Source of the DNA: Crotalaria pallida
Taxonomy: Eukaryota > Streptophyta > Magnoliopsida > Fabales > Fabaceae
Assembly: GCA_037953625.1 (NCBI GenBank)
Contig: CM075652.1
Location: 34,404,501-34,468,500 of the forward strand
Direction of reading: 5' to 3'
Length of the DNA stretch: 64,000 nt
In this document: piece by piece, positions 12,401 to 23,100 of the stretch
Layout: every line of letters starts with the position of its first letter
Numbering within the stretch: the stretch's first letter is position 1
Program-made: the position numbers and the translations under genes
The notes under the pieces: generated by a model
Databases searched by the model: none
What the model saw: only the letters and a program-made list of their open reading frames with translations
Told to the model about the DNA's origin: nothing

Positions 12401-12484
12401 TTTGAGGATTCTGATAGATTAGTTTTAGGATTAACTTTTTCTATATATTCTAGGTCTTAGCATTAGGTTTAGGTAATTTTTAGA
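9441..12484 (+). mobile_element. R6 short LTR (about 0.6 kb) split by R7
   Basis: Starting with TGATAAGAGTCTGATATATAG and ending near TTTTTAGACA, this sequence interrupts R5's RT right after the FIDD codons; recognisable RT resumes beyond it. Without R7 it is about 590 bp. It carries paired palindromes around CCTAGG (12327-12332 and 12348-12353, centres 21 bp apart) and a degenerate pair across the R7 insertion site. TATATATTC lies at about 12443. The style recalls LTRs of Tat/Athila-type legume elements, but that assignment is a guess. Target duplication not clear. Confidence 0.5.
9816..12264 (-). mobile_element. R7 solo LTR, 2449 bp, TSD GAAGG
   Basis: It begins TGTAACACC and ends GGGATGTTACA, with a perfect 5-bp duplication GAAGG at 9811-9815 and 12265-12269 and no internal region, so it is a solo LTR formed by LTR-LTR recombination. 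It is the same family as the R14 LTRs, inverted: the array at 10565-10930 (CCCAGTACGCGTC and relatives) is the complement of 54557-54975. On the minus strand a donor-like GAG|GTAAGG (plus 11398-11403) and an acceptor-like TTTTTCAG|GTACTGA (plus 10148-10150) bracket that array. A GAA microsatellite is at 11677-11712. Confidence 0.93.
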
Positions 12485-13378
12485 CAAAAGATATAGTAAG
12501 TATGTCGGCTAGTTGAGGATTTCGAACGAATTTTGGTGTTAGAACCTGTGAGTGTTTAAGTTAAGGGAGTAAGTTGCAAGGAGTGATAGGAATTTTCGGC
12601 GTTTAGGATGAATCCAGAAGGAGGATGAAGTTATTTTGAGGACATAGAATGAAAGTTATGGTGAAATTCCATTAAGATAACGAAAGTGGTGGACGGAAAC
12701 ATTAGAGTGTAGCGGTGTTGGAAGGATTAAGTGAGAAGAATTCATTGCGGATTAGAGGATCATGATTAGTGGTGAGAGAATAATATCATTAAGGATGATA
12801 GTTGCCTGACGGATAGGAGATATTTTAATGATTTTAGAATATGACCTAGTGCCTTTAAGGATGTGCAAGATCGCGAATGTTGGAGGATAGCTTAAGTTAG
12901 TACCTAAGATGGAAATCTTTGTCGTTTAAAGTGTCAAATGAAATGTAATGATTAGATAGAAAGGAATAGTCCCATGGAAGATTCAAAAGAAATAGGGTGC
13001 CTAAGAGTGAGTGGTTACCGACAAAGTTGGCATGGAACTTAAAAACCTACCCGTACTCAATTAAACCTTGTAAATATGTCCGTTTGTAATCCCTTGTTAA
13101 TGTATTTGTGACCTATCCCTATCAAATTGTCTTCAATGATCCTAAAGTAACCCTAGAGAATTGTTACCTTGAGAAATTTGTCGGAAACCCTTTTGTTTGG
13201 CCTTGTTTATACTTAACTGAATTCGGCGCGTAAGCAATTTAATGAAAGGAGCTTCTCTGTTGAGAAGGGACCTCATGGAAGGAGTCAGAGAAGCGCGTGT
13301 GTTGTGCTTATGGTTGTTTGTCTGTGTTTTCTTCCCACTTCATTTCTCGGGACGAGAAATCTTTAAGTTGGGGAGGAA
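12485..13378 (+). pseudogene. R5 remainder: decayed RT to polypurine tract
   Basis: Continuing the RT of 9168-9440, short readable pieces follow R6, such as VEDFERILVLE near 12513-12545, where intact elements read the segment after FIDDILIYS. The rest has many stops and shifts. The end carries the usual GGACGAGAAATCT and the polypurine tract AAGTTGGGGAGGAA (13365-13378). RNase H and integrase are not recognisable in under 900 bp, so a large internal deletion is likely. Confidence 0.6.
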
Positions 13379-13839
13379 TGTAAAATCCGCATTTTTTTCC
13401 CATTTTAATAAATTGATTATTTAAAAATTATGATTGGGCATTTATTTTCGAATTTATATAAAAATATTATTTAATTTATATTTGTACGTGAAAATGAGGA
13501 ATTTATTTTAAAATGATTAAATATTTGATTTTTGTGATTTATTGATTTAAAGGATTTATTTAACTTTGAAAATTCATAATTTTTGACTGGTAAATCGGAA
13601 TCAAACGAATTTATAGTCAAAACGATCGTATTGAAATGTAGAATTTATTTTTGTAAAGTTTGGTATCTAATTTAGCTGCCAAGAAATTTTTATATTTTTT
13701 TGAAAATTAAATGTTTTGTTATTTCAGAAAATTGAAAGTATAATTTTAAATGTTGGTTACTGTATTGGAAAAAAAAATTACCCGTATTTTCATGAATTAA
13801 ATAAAAGGTATTTCCAAGTTTTTAAATCGGGGTGTTACA
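13379..13839 (+). mobile_element. R5 3' LTR, 461 bp
   Basis: TGTAAAATCCGCATTTTTT directly follows a polypurine tract and the segment ends ATCGGGGTGTTACA. It is far shorter than the other gypsy LTRs here and very A/T-rich, with no donor/acceptor or repeat array, so it is either a naturally short LTR or an internally deleted one. Confidence 0.75.
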
Positions 13840-14661
13840 GAAACTCGCCCTATTATTTGCTTTAAACTTGATTAAAAAAAAGCATATGAACTATCGAGTC
13901 ATCTTTATACAATATAAACTTTCAATTTTCTTGATTAAAAAAACACATCAACTATTGACTCCCTTTGTGGCTCTGTACCTTTGTCTCTGTGTTCCAACTT
14001 CCACGGTTCCACCTCTTTTCTTTAACCTTTCTAGTTTCTAAATTTGATTTGAGTCTCAAAGTCTCTATTTTGTGTGTAGGCTCGTGCCTTGTGGTTTTGC
14101 TATGCCTATACCGCTATACGTGTTTTGTTTTATTTATTTTATTACTTTTTTAAAATTTCAGTTATAAGTATTAAAAAAAATTGGGGTTTCTAGGCGATCG
14201 CCCCTCTTGTCCTGGGCCTAGGGACGGGTCTGACTACCAACTTAACCACCATCATCCCTGAATGACACCAACACCACCTCCATGTGCACTCCAACTATCA
14301 CCTTTCATCATCACCACCACCACCACCACATCGTCACCCCCCTACTCTACCGTCTCTCCCTTTACCAATACAAAAAAAATATCATTCTACAATGCAATCA
14401 CTATAACAACGACCATCATCTTCAACTAATAATGACATCCACAGAAGTTGTTATTAAATAGTGGTAATAATATATAAGATGGTGTAGTATATGGTGATGC
14501 ATAACATGGTAGGAGCGCTATAAAAATTATAAGTTTGGAAATAATTTTGAAAATTGAAAACTAAAAAAATTTGAAACTAACATTATAAAATTGGAAAATA
14601 GTTTTGGTTTTTTTATAATTTTAAAATTCAAAACTAAGGGCCTTACATATGGAATCATATA
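13840..14661. other. Unassigned non-coding DNA
   Basis: About 820 bp with no credible gene. It is A/T-rich, with a short CAC-type microsatellite at about 14310-14330 and a GGGCCTAGGGACGGGTCTGAC segment near 14214 that looks like a transposon end I cannot name. It ends at the TA target duplication of the MITE. Confidence 0.5.
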
Positions 14662-14957
14662 CTCCCTCCGGTCCTTATTAAAGATCACATTCTAGAAGGC
14701 TTTTTTTGTTTTAATTGTAAGTCACTTTATATTTCCTATGCATAATTTATTGTTTTTTTTCTCATTTTTGCCATTATTAAATACTTTTGACTATCTATGT
14801 ATCTTTTTTTGTTCATTAATAAGTGTGAAAATTTTCCAAAAAAAGTTGAGAGGGTAAAATTGTAATGTTACAATATATTCTCATAAAATTCATAAAACTA
14901 ACTACTTTCCTTGATATGTATAATTCGGTTAAGTATCTCCTACAATAAGAACCGGAG
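14662..14957 (+). mobile_element. M1 Stowaway-like MITE, main part
   Basis: The left terminus CTCCCTCCGGTCCTTATT follows TA at 14660-14661. The complementary terminus reads AATAAGAACCGGAG up to 14957 and is completed by GGAG at 40150-40153, followed by TA. The terminal inverted repeat and TA duplication are those of Tc1/mariner-derived Stowaway MITEs. About 300 bp long, no coding capacity. R8 inserted four bases from its right end, so the MITE predates R8. Confidence 0.85.
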
Positions 14958-16362
14958 TGTAACACACCGAATTTTTATATAAAAATATCACTTAAAAGTT
15001 TAATAATTAAAATGAAGGACTTGAAATTTTCTTTTTATTAAACAAGTTCACAAACGATTTTGGGCATTCCCATTACAATATACATAGCACAACATACAAT
15101 TTCCTTCTTTCCAATTCTTCCGTTGCGACACTCTGATCCTTAAGCTCCTTCAGCATTTACCTAAAATGATAACCACTAAGGGTGAGACCTTTTCACAACA
15201 CAGTGAATTACAAGATAGTAAAAGGGCACATAACAGAAACTCAAGCATAATAATTAAACCAAGCCATGAACTAACAAAATGCTTCACATTCACATTTCCA
15301 TTATCAATCTTCCTTTCATATACCATTACACTGTATGTCGCCTCACGGTCAGAGGCCAACATACCCAACATTACTTTGTATGTCTCCTCACGGTCAGAGG
15401 ACAACATACCCACATTCTTTCTTTTACTCTTTTCTTTTATTTTGTACCACCAGGAATTGGTTGCTCCCGCTAGGGCATTTGTACACCCATTAGGGACTTT
15501 TACACCCATCAGGACTTTGGTCACCCATTAGGCTTCACCCGTTAGGACAATACATGCAATCTTTATCATTTCTTACCACATCTTATTACTTAATCTTTTT
15601 CATATACTTTATTCCTTTTCACATATTCCTTTATCTTTATTATCGTTGAATTGATCATTTGGGCACATCGACGTCTAACGGGGCGTTTGGACCTAACGGG
15701 GAATTTGGCATGATGGGGCATTTGATACACCTAGCAGGGGCACCCAGTGTGCCAATGTCCCCAATGATCAATTCAACCACCCATTCCTTTTTAATTCATT
15801 CAAATTATTTCCTTTCAGTCAAACACATCTCACCAAACATAACCATCATAATGCATACCATTTAATTAGTCATTCACATCAAATAGCAAATATCTACATT
15901 CAAGCACTTACAACATTCTAAATTCCAAACATCACACCACCAGCAATACTCAACATCATTTTACAACTCCAACACTATCCGCCCATGCAAACTATAACTC
16001 ATATTATTCCAATTATTACACGTGCTATTAATTAGCACTTAAAACCAACTTCATGCTCTCTCAATAACCATGTTCACCCTTAAACAAACAATTATAAAAC
16101 ATTTATCATTTAAGCATTCATTTAACACGTAGCAGACATAGAAATCTCTCATCAAACAACATATATCACAAAACAGTCGACATACTCAGGTTTGTCTCAG
16201 AGTGCTTTAATATAAGTCAACTCCCTAGGGTTCTTCACTTCCTACAATTAACATCATACATAAGGGGTTTTAGCAAAATTATATCAATTAATTATTTTAA
16301 ATTAAATCAAGAATACATTCAACATCCCTAAACCAACTCTAGACAGGTGCTATTTTGCTACC
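14958..16362 (-). mobile_element. R8 3' LTR, segment 1
   Basis: It matches 37645-39065 of the intact LTR almost base for base. It holds two 45-bp units around CTCACGGTCAGAGG (about 15340-15410), CCCATTAGG-type repeats (15470-15545) and a long inverted repeat with arms 15645-15667 and 15748-15777 around GTTGAATTGATCATT. On the minus strand a TTTTAG|GTAAATG acceptor-like site is at about 15165. R9 interrupts it with duplication CTACC. Confidence 0.9.
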
Positions 16363-19191
16363 TGTAACACCTAAGTTTATTTACCCTTATATACCCTTAA
16401 TTAAAAATAGCAACTTGAAAATTCATTTTTCGACTCATGAATTGATTAGGAAAAACTCTTAATTACTTTTCTTTCATATGAAAATCTCCCGTCAAACGGA
16501 CGGAGTTTCGTTTGTTTATTGGACTTTTCCAAAAATTCCTGTTTTCCTGCAACCTGATAAACAATATTATTTTCACATAACAAAGCCTGCAGGGCTGTTC
16601 ACATATATATACCAGCAAGTGCACCTTTGTGCACGCATCAGAATCAAGTTTAAGACATCATAGTATCAGCATCAGAGTTAGCGAAATATAAATAAGTTTT
16701 AGGAAATAAGTTTTTCCCCAAAATAGACCCCTTCCCAAAAGGAGTCGTCCTGGGCCCCCAAAAAGCTATTTACATTTATATACAACAAAAATGATTCACA
16801 TCATCGGGCCCAGGACATTCCCATGTCCTACATCACTAAAGGTATCCTACTCTCCCTGTGAGGGAGAGTACTCCTGCTCGGCCTGATCCTGTGCAAACTC
16901 TTCCTCAGTACCTGTGGTGATAGTAAGGAGTGAGTATTACACATAAAATGGGGAGGCAGTTTCCAAATAAGGCATAAGGTGGCACTAAGCCAAACACATA
17001 TAACAAATAAATCACTTCATCATAATAAGAGACAATTCATCCCAATTCAGTTTCAAATATACATTAGTTCTCAAATCGATTTCATTTAACATTTTCTTCA
17101 GTCTTTTGTTGCTTATACATTTTAATCATTTTCATATTCTTTTCAATCTGTCCCTGGTCACGACCTACTGCGTCTGCACTCCGGTGCACTCACGACTTAC
17201 TGCGTCCGGGTAGGTTTCTCAATCCCCTGGTCACGACCTACTGCGTTCGCACCCCCGTGCGATAACGACTTACTGCGTCCGGGTAAGTATCTCAATCCCC
17301 TGGTCACGACCTACTGCGTTCGCACCCCCGTGCGATAACGACTTACTGCGTCCGGGTAAGTATCTCAATCCCCTGGTCACGACCTACTGCGTTCGCACCC
17401 CCGTGCGATAACGACTTACTGCGTCCGGGTAAGTATCTCAATCCCCTGGTCACGACCTACTGCGTTCGCACCCCCGTGCGATAACAACTTACTGCGTCCG
17501 GGTAAGTATCTCAATCCCCTGGTTGTGCCTGGGTATAATTCATTCTCCCCTGGCTGAGCCTGGGTATATTTCATTTCGTTCTTTTCTCATTATCAATTCC
17601 TTAGTCAATTCTCTTACCAAAAATTAATCTCCACATTACATGCTTCCATTAACCAATCATCACAATTATTTATTATAACTTGATTAACATGATTCAACAT
17701 AATAACACATCTCAAAACATTAAACAACGTAAGCATTTAAATCGTTAATTATCATCAAATAACAAATGAGCCATATCAACATCACATGATTTTCCCTAAG
17801 TTATAAATTCTAATTTAGCAATTATTCTATTCCATTTCAACTTACACTAACACAAAAATCTTAGTACTCATTATGTACATATTGTAAACTAAACCCCAGA
17901 GTAAGGTAATACTCACTATAACCCACTCCTTACCTTAAATTTGTAAAGAGAAAATAGAACCTTAGTGAGCCCTAGCTCAAAATCTTGGAAACTTGAATTT
18001 CCTAAGTCTAGCTTGCCACCTCAACAAGGAAATGATGAAATGTTGATATACCACCCTATTTGTGAGAGCACAAGAGGAACTACCTTTATCCTTGCCTTGG
18101 TTGGAGTTGGAAGGCATAAAACTCAATTCCTATATCATGAAGAGTGCAAGAATCCTAGGGTTTTAGAAAAAAAATCCATGAACTAAGAAGAGTTTGAAAT
18201 GGAAAGGGAATAACATCATTAAATAGAGCTAGCTTACCTCAAATAAATGATGAAAATGAAAAACCAAAGAGTGAGAAGGTGGGTGTGATTCGTGTGCCAA
18301 GAGAGAGGAAGGAATGAAGCTCTAATCAACTTCCATGATGCAACTTGATGAGCTTTGGTTGATTTTGGGTTAAGGTGCCCAAGAATCGAATGTGTTTTGG
18401 TGGTTTGATGATTGGAAATGTGATGAAGGTGGAGAGAAATGGATGAAGGTGGTGAGTTGTTTTGGAGTTGAAAGGTGATGAAATGGTGTATTTTTAGTGT
18501 CTCTTGATCAGCCTAGGTCCTGCTGAAAATCGTGTGGCCATGAGGCCATGCTTTGCCTCCAAGTTTCAATTTGGACGCACCAGATCTGATCTGGTGCGCG
18601 ACGCTCGCTTGGGCGAGCCCATTACTCGCGTGGGCGAGTCTTGGCACCAGCTGGTGTTGCTGGTGCGGGACGTGGGAGGCTCGTGCGTGCTGGTGGGGGC
18701 TCTGGCGCGCCAACACGAATTTCTGGTGCGCTGCTGCGAGTGGTGGGCTGGCCTGGGCGGGTTTTTCACTGAGTTATGCACCAAATGAACAGTGACTCGC
18801 CTGGGCGAGTGGTTCATGCGCTTGGGCGAGTTTCATGGTTTCAACCTTCGATTCGCCGTAACTTTTTCGTCGACCGTCGGATCGAGTTCAAATTTTTAGA
18901 TATGCTTCTTTACCCCATAAACTTCACATCCAACGGTGGAATTTATTTTCTTAGCTTCCTATAGTGAATATCTAATTTTCTCTTTTCGGTTGATTTCTAA
19001 CACTTAAAACGCCGATTTTACTCCCGATCTCGCTTATTTGACCCTGCCCAAAGCCATACATACCTTCTATACAACTCCTAGGACCTATATTCACCACCCA
19101 CATATCTGGCAAAATTCATTAAATCACTTTTCCAATTTTTCTAAGGTTTTTAACATTTATTTCACTTAAAATCAAGGTTTAGGATGTTACA
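16363..19191 (-). mobile_element. R9 3' LTR (left copy), 2829 bp
   Basis: On the minus strand the U3 end holds a perfect palindrome CGCACCAGATC-T-GATCTGGTGCG (18576-18598) and palindromes ACTCGC-NTGG-GCGAGT with centres 21 bp apart (18610.5/18631.5 and 18802.5/18823.5). A TATA-like TAAAAATACA is near 18490. A donor-like AAG|GTAAGG (plus 17928-17933) and an acceptor-like CACAG|GTACTGA (plus 16912-16914) bracket about 1 kb containing five 73-bp repeats (17156-17520). The hairpin CTCTCCCT-CACA-GGGAGAG follows the acceptor. Confidence 0.95.
17156..17520. repeat. Five 73-bp tandem repeats in R9 3' LTR
   Basis: Units start at about 17156, 17229, 17302, 17375 and 17448, each beginning GGTCACGACCTACTGCG. 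The first unit is divergent. Each later unit contains a perfect hairpin TCGCAC-CCCC-GTGCGA and a second CTTAC/GTAAG pairing. The units lie inside the candidate intra-LTR intron. Confidence 0.93.
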
Positions 19192-20135
19192 ATTCTCTCC
19201 CACTTACCTGAATTTCGTCCTCGAAATTCGTCGAACAATTGTGGATGAGACTGCCTGATCTTGTCCTCTAGTTCCCATGTAGCCTCCTCCACATCGTTTC
19301 TGATCCATATAACCTTAACCAAAGAGATTTCCTTGCCTCTAAGCTGCTTCACCCGCCTGTCTTCAATTCTAACTGGCAGAACTTCGAAAGTCAAATTCTC
19401 TTTCAAAGGCAAATCATCTGAGGTAACCACATGCGAAAGATCATGGACGTATTTCTTTAGTTGTGAAACATGAAACACGTTATGAAGCCTTGACAAGTGA
19501 GGGGGTAATGCAATCCTGTACGCCACTGGACCAACTTTCTCCAGAATCTCATAAGGCCCAACAAACCGAGGAGTCAACTTCCTGGATTTGATTGCCCTAC
19601 CAATTCCTGTGATCGGAGACACCCTTAAGAACACACGATCCCCAACATCGAACTCCAAGGGTCTCCTTCGCCTATCTGCATAACTCTTTTGGCGATCCTG
19701 TGAAGTTTTCATTTTGTTCTTGATCATTGTGACCTTCTCCGTTGTTTCTTTCACAATGTCAGGACCTGTCAACAGATTTTCACCTATTTGGAACCAACAC
19801 AAAGGCGTTCTGCATTTTCTTCCGTAGAGAGCCTCAAATGGTGCCATACCGATGTTGGAGTGAAAACTGTTGTTGTAAGTAAACTCCATCAAAGGTAGTA
19901 GCTGCTCCCAACTACCGGCTTGCTCCAGAACACATGCTCTCAGCAAATCCTCAAGTGTCTGGATAGTACGCTCAGATTGTTCGTCTGTCTGCGGATGGTA
20001 AGCCGTACTAAATTTCAACTTAGTACCCAATGCCTCCTGAAGACTCTGCCAAAATCTAGACAGAAATCTCGGATCGCGATCGGATACAATACTAGTAGGA
20101 ACACCATGCAACTTCACTATGTCCCTGATGTACAA
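19179..20135 (-). CDS. R9 integrase C-terminal half and chromodomain
   Basis: The frame continues the R9 polyprotein after the single-base shift, beginning MYIRDIVKLHGVPTS. It holds the second catalytic D in SDRDPRF and the E in EQSERT at the DX35E spacing, the GPYEIL/HNVFHVSQL region found C-terminal to gypsy integrase, and a chromodomain (LRGKEISLVKVIWIRNDVEE) near residues 265-305. The usual TDGQSER reads TDEQSER, a Gly-to-Glu change. The real product would be a fusion with the upstream frame; the ATG is not a genuine start. The last codons reach the first bases of the 3' LTR. Confidence 0.93.
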   Translation of the reverse strand: MYIRDIVKLHGVPTSIVSDRDPRFLSRFWQSLQEALGTKLKFSTAYHPQTDEQSERTIQTLEDLLRACVLEQAGSWEQLLPLMEFTYNNSFHSNIGMAPFEALYGRKCRTPLCWFQIGENLLTGPDIVKETTEKVTMIKNKMKTSQDRQKSYADRRRRPLEFDVGDRVFLRVSPITGIGRAIKSRKLTPRFVGPYEILEKVGPVAYRIALPPHLSRLHNVFHVSQLKKYVHDLSHVVTSDDLPLKENLTFEVLPVRIEDRRVKQLRGKEISLVKVIWIRNDVEEATWELEDKIRQSHPQLFDEFRGRNSGKWERIVTS

Positions 20136-23100
20136 CTGAGTAAATTCTCAAGAGTGTACTTCTTATGGGTAGGAATGAAATGAGCATACTTTGTAAGACG
20201 GTCTACAACCACCCAAACTGAATCACATCCACCAACAGTCCTCGGTAAACCCGTCACAAAGTCCATAGCTATACTGTCCCATTTCCATTCCGGAATCTCA
20301 AGTGATCGCAAAGGACCACCAGGCTTTTGATGCTCAATCTTAACCTTCTGACAAGTTAAGCAATGAGACACGTGATCGGCCACATCAGTTTTTAACTTCG
20401 GCCACCAATAAATCCTTTTCAAATCTTGGTACATCTTTGTTGCACCAGGATGAAAATTCATCTTGGTTCGATGTGCTTCCCATAGGATATCTCTTCTAAC
20501 TTCGAAATCCATAGGAACACATATCCGACCCCTAAATCGGATGATGCCATCAGAACCTTTGACAAAGTCGGGCTCTTCATTGCCTGATGCCCCTTCTAAC
20601 AACTTTTGCAATTCAACATCATCGGCTTGCCTTTCTTTGATAAGACCCATCAAGTCATTAGTAACCCGCAACATTTCGAGAACGATGCTCTTCTCTTTCA
20701 CTTGCATGTTCAAGTTGAGGTCACTAAACTCTTGAATCAATTCCATCTCTTTCACCATTAGATTACTAACATGCAAAGTCTTACGACTTAGTGCATCAGC
20801 CACTACATTGGCCTTGCCCGGATGATACTGAAGATCAAAGTCATAGTCTTTAAGAAATTCCATCCACCTCCTCTGTCTCATGTTCAATTCTTTCTGATCG
20901 AAGAGATAGCGAAGACTTTTATGATCGCTAAAGACCTCGAACTTTGAACCATATAGATAATGCCTCCAGATTTTCAAAGCAAAAACCACTGCCGCCAACT
21001 CAAGATCATGAGTGGGATAGTTCTGTTCATGCTGCCTCAATTGTCTGGATGCATAAGCTATGACTTGCCCTTGCTGCATCAAAACACAACCCAACCCTTG
21101 CTTAGAAGCATCACAATACACCACAAAGGATTGAGTCGGGTCCGGCAAAACTAACACCGGAGAGCTAGTCAACCCCTTCTTCAACTCTTGAAAACTACCT
21201 TCACATTCTGGGGACCACTCAAACGGAACACCTTTCCGTGTAAGAGTCGTCAAAGGAAGAGCCAACTTGGAAAACCCTTCAATGAACCTCCGATAATACC
21301 CAGCCATACCAAGAAAACTTCTGATCTCAGTGATGGACTTAGGTCTCTCCCACTTAAGTACCGATTCCACCTTAGAAGGATCGACAGCAACACCCTTCTC
21401 AGAAATGACATGCCCCAGAAACTGCACTTCGTTCAGCCAGAAACTACACTTAGAAAGCTTTGCATAAAGCTGTTTGGATTTGAGAATTTGAAGCACTATT
21501 CTCAGATGCTCAGCATGCTCACTTGGACTCTTAGAATAGATGAGAATATCGTCAATGAAAACTATGACGAAAGAATCCAAGTACGGCCTGAATATCCTGT
21601 TCATATAATCCATAAAGATGGCCGGAGCATTAGTGAGACCAAAGGACATGACAACATATTCAAAATGTCCATACCTCGACCTGAACGCCGTTTTAGGAAT
21701 GTCCTCCTCTCGGATACGGATTTGATGGTATCCCGATCGAAGGTCAATCTTAGAAAATATAGCTGCTCCTCGCAATTGGTCCAACAAATCGTCAATGCGA
21801 GGAAGAGGATACTTGTTTTTCACCGTCACAGCATTCAACTGTCTATAGTCGATGCACATTCGGAGGCTTCCATCCTTCTTTTTAACAAAAAGAATCGGAG
21901 CTCCCCAAGGTGACACGCTTGGTCTAATCAATCCCTTAGCCAATAGCTCCTCTATCTGCTTTTTCAACTCTTCTAACTCCGGAGGTGCCATCCGGTACGG
22001 GGCTATAGAAATAGGACCTGCACCGGGCATCAGATCAATGCTAAACTCCACTTCTCTGTTTGGCGGTAATCCAGGAATCTCTGGAGGAAAGACTTCTGGA
22101 AACTCACAGACTACCGGAATCTGACTGATTTTTGCCTCCTCATTCATCTCCAAGGCAGATATAGAAAGATCACTGATAGTGATTGATTTCTGATGACAAT
22201 CAATCAGAACATGGTGCCGAGACATCCAGTCCATGCCCAGAATGATGTCCAGCTTAGTTAGAGGTAAACAGATTAGATTCACTTTGAATTCCCGCTCCAA
22301 TACTCGAAGTGGGCAATCCAAACACATAGTTGATGTGACTACAGAAGAATTCGTGGGTGTGGAAATAGATAATTTATAAGGCATTTCTATTGCCGACAAC
22401 CCTAACTTCTTCATGCAATCGGAAGAAATAAATGAATGAGTAGCTCCGCAATCATAGAGAATACCACAAGGAATACTATTAACATAACCGGTACCTCTAA
22501 TCAGCTCATCAGCATCAGTAACCTCCTCGCCGTCCAGAGTATACACCTTGCCCTTTCTAGTCACCCGATTGTCAACAGCTCTCTGAACCTTAGCCACATT
22601 CACCTCCTTTTTAACTGCATTTTTAGGACAATTCAACGAAATGTGACCCGGCTGCCCGCACTTGAAACAGGTTGGACCCTTACTCGGATCCAATGTCCAG
22701 CAATCTCCCCTGTGGCGTTTGCCACAATGTGGACAAGTCGGAATAGGACCAAAAGTGCTTACTGCCTGGCCAGTTCTAGGCTGGGAGTAAGGACCTGGTC
22801 GCTGCACCGAACTCTTGCCCCTGATCGGACCTCCAGTCTTTTGAACATTCTTGCTGCGTTTCTCAGCTGCACGCCGCTTCCTGCTCTTTTCATAAGTGCT
22901 GGTCATGTTGATCAGTTGAGACAAGTTGCTGATGTTCTGATATTCAAAGGCCATTTGGATCTCAGAACGTAGTCCGGTCTCAAACTTGATGCATTTGGTC
23001 CTTTCATCTGCATCCCTGTAACTTCCAGCATACCGAATCAAGTCCTCGAACTTAGCAGCATATTCCCCGACGCTCATGTTTCCTTGAACAAGCTGAAGAA

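Noticed and set aside
15150..15531. Frames of 124 and 121 codons on opposite strands, repeated at 37837-38218
   Set aside because: They follow the 45-bp repeats and the acceptor region of the R8 LTR; both strands open together and no start context or domain supports coding. The short ELKDQSVATEELERRK frame is mentioned under the LTR only.
17156..17520. Regular direct repeats suggesting a CRISPR array
   Set aside because: Units are contiguous 73-bp tandem copies without unique spacers, duplicated in both LTRs of a plant retrotransposon.
18504..18817. Four overlapping frames, repeated at 25862-26195
   Set aside because: GC-rich palindromic U3 of R9; similar in all frames and placed upstream of the putative TATA box.
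21188..21913. 241-codon plus-strand frame
   Set aside because: Antisense shadow of the R9 reverse transcriptase.
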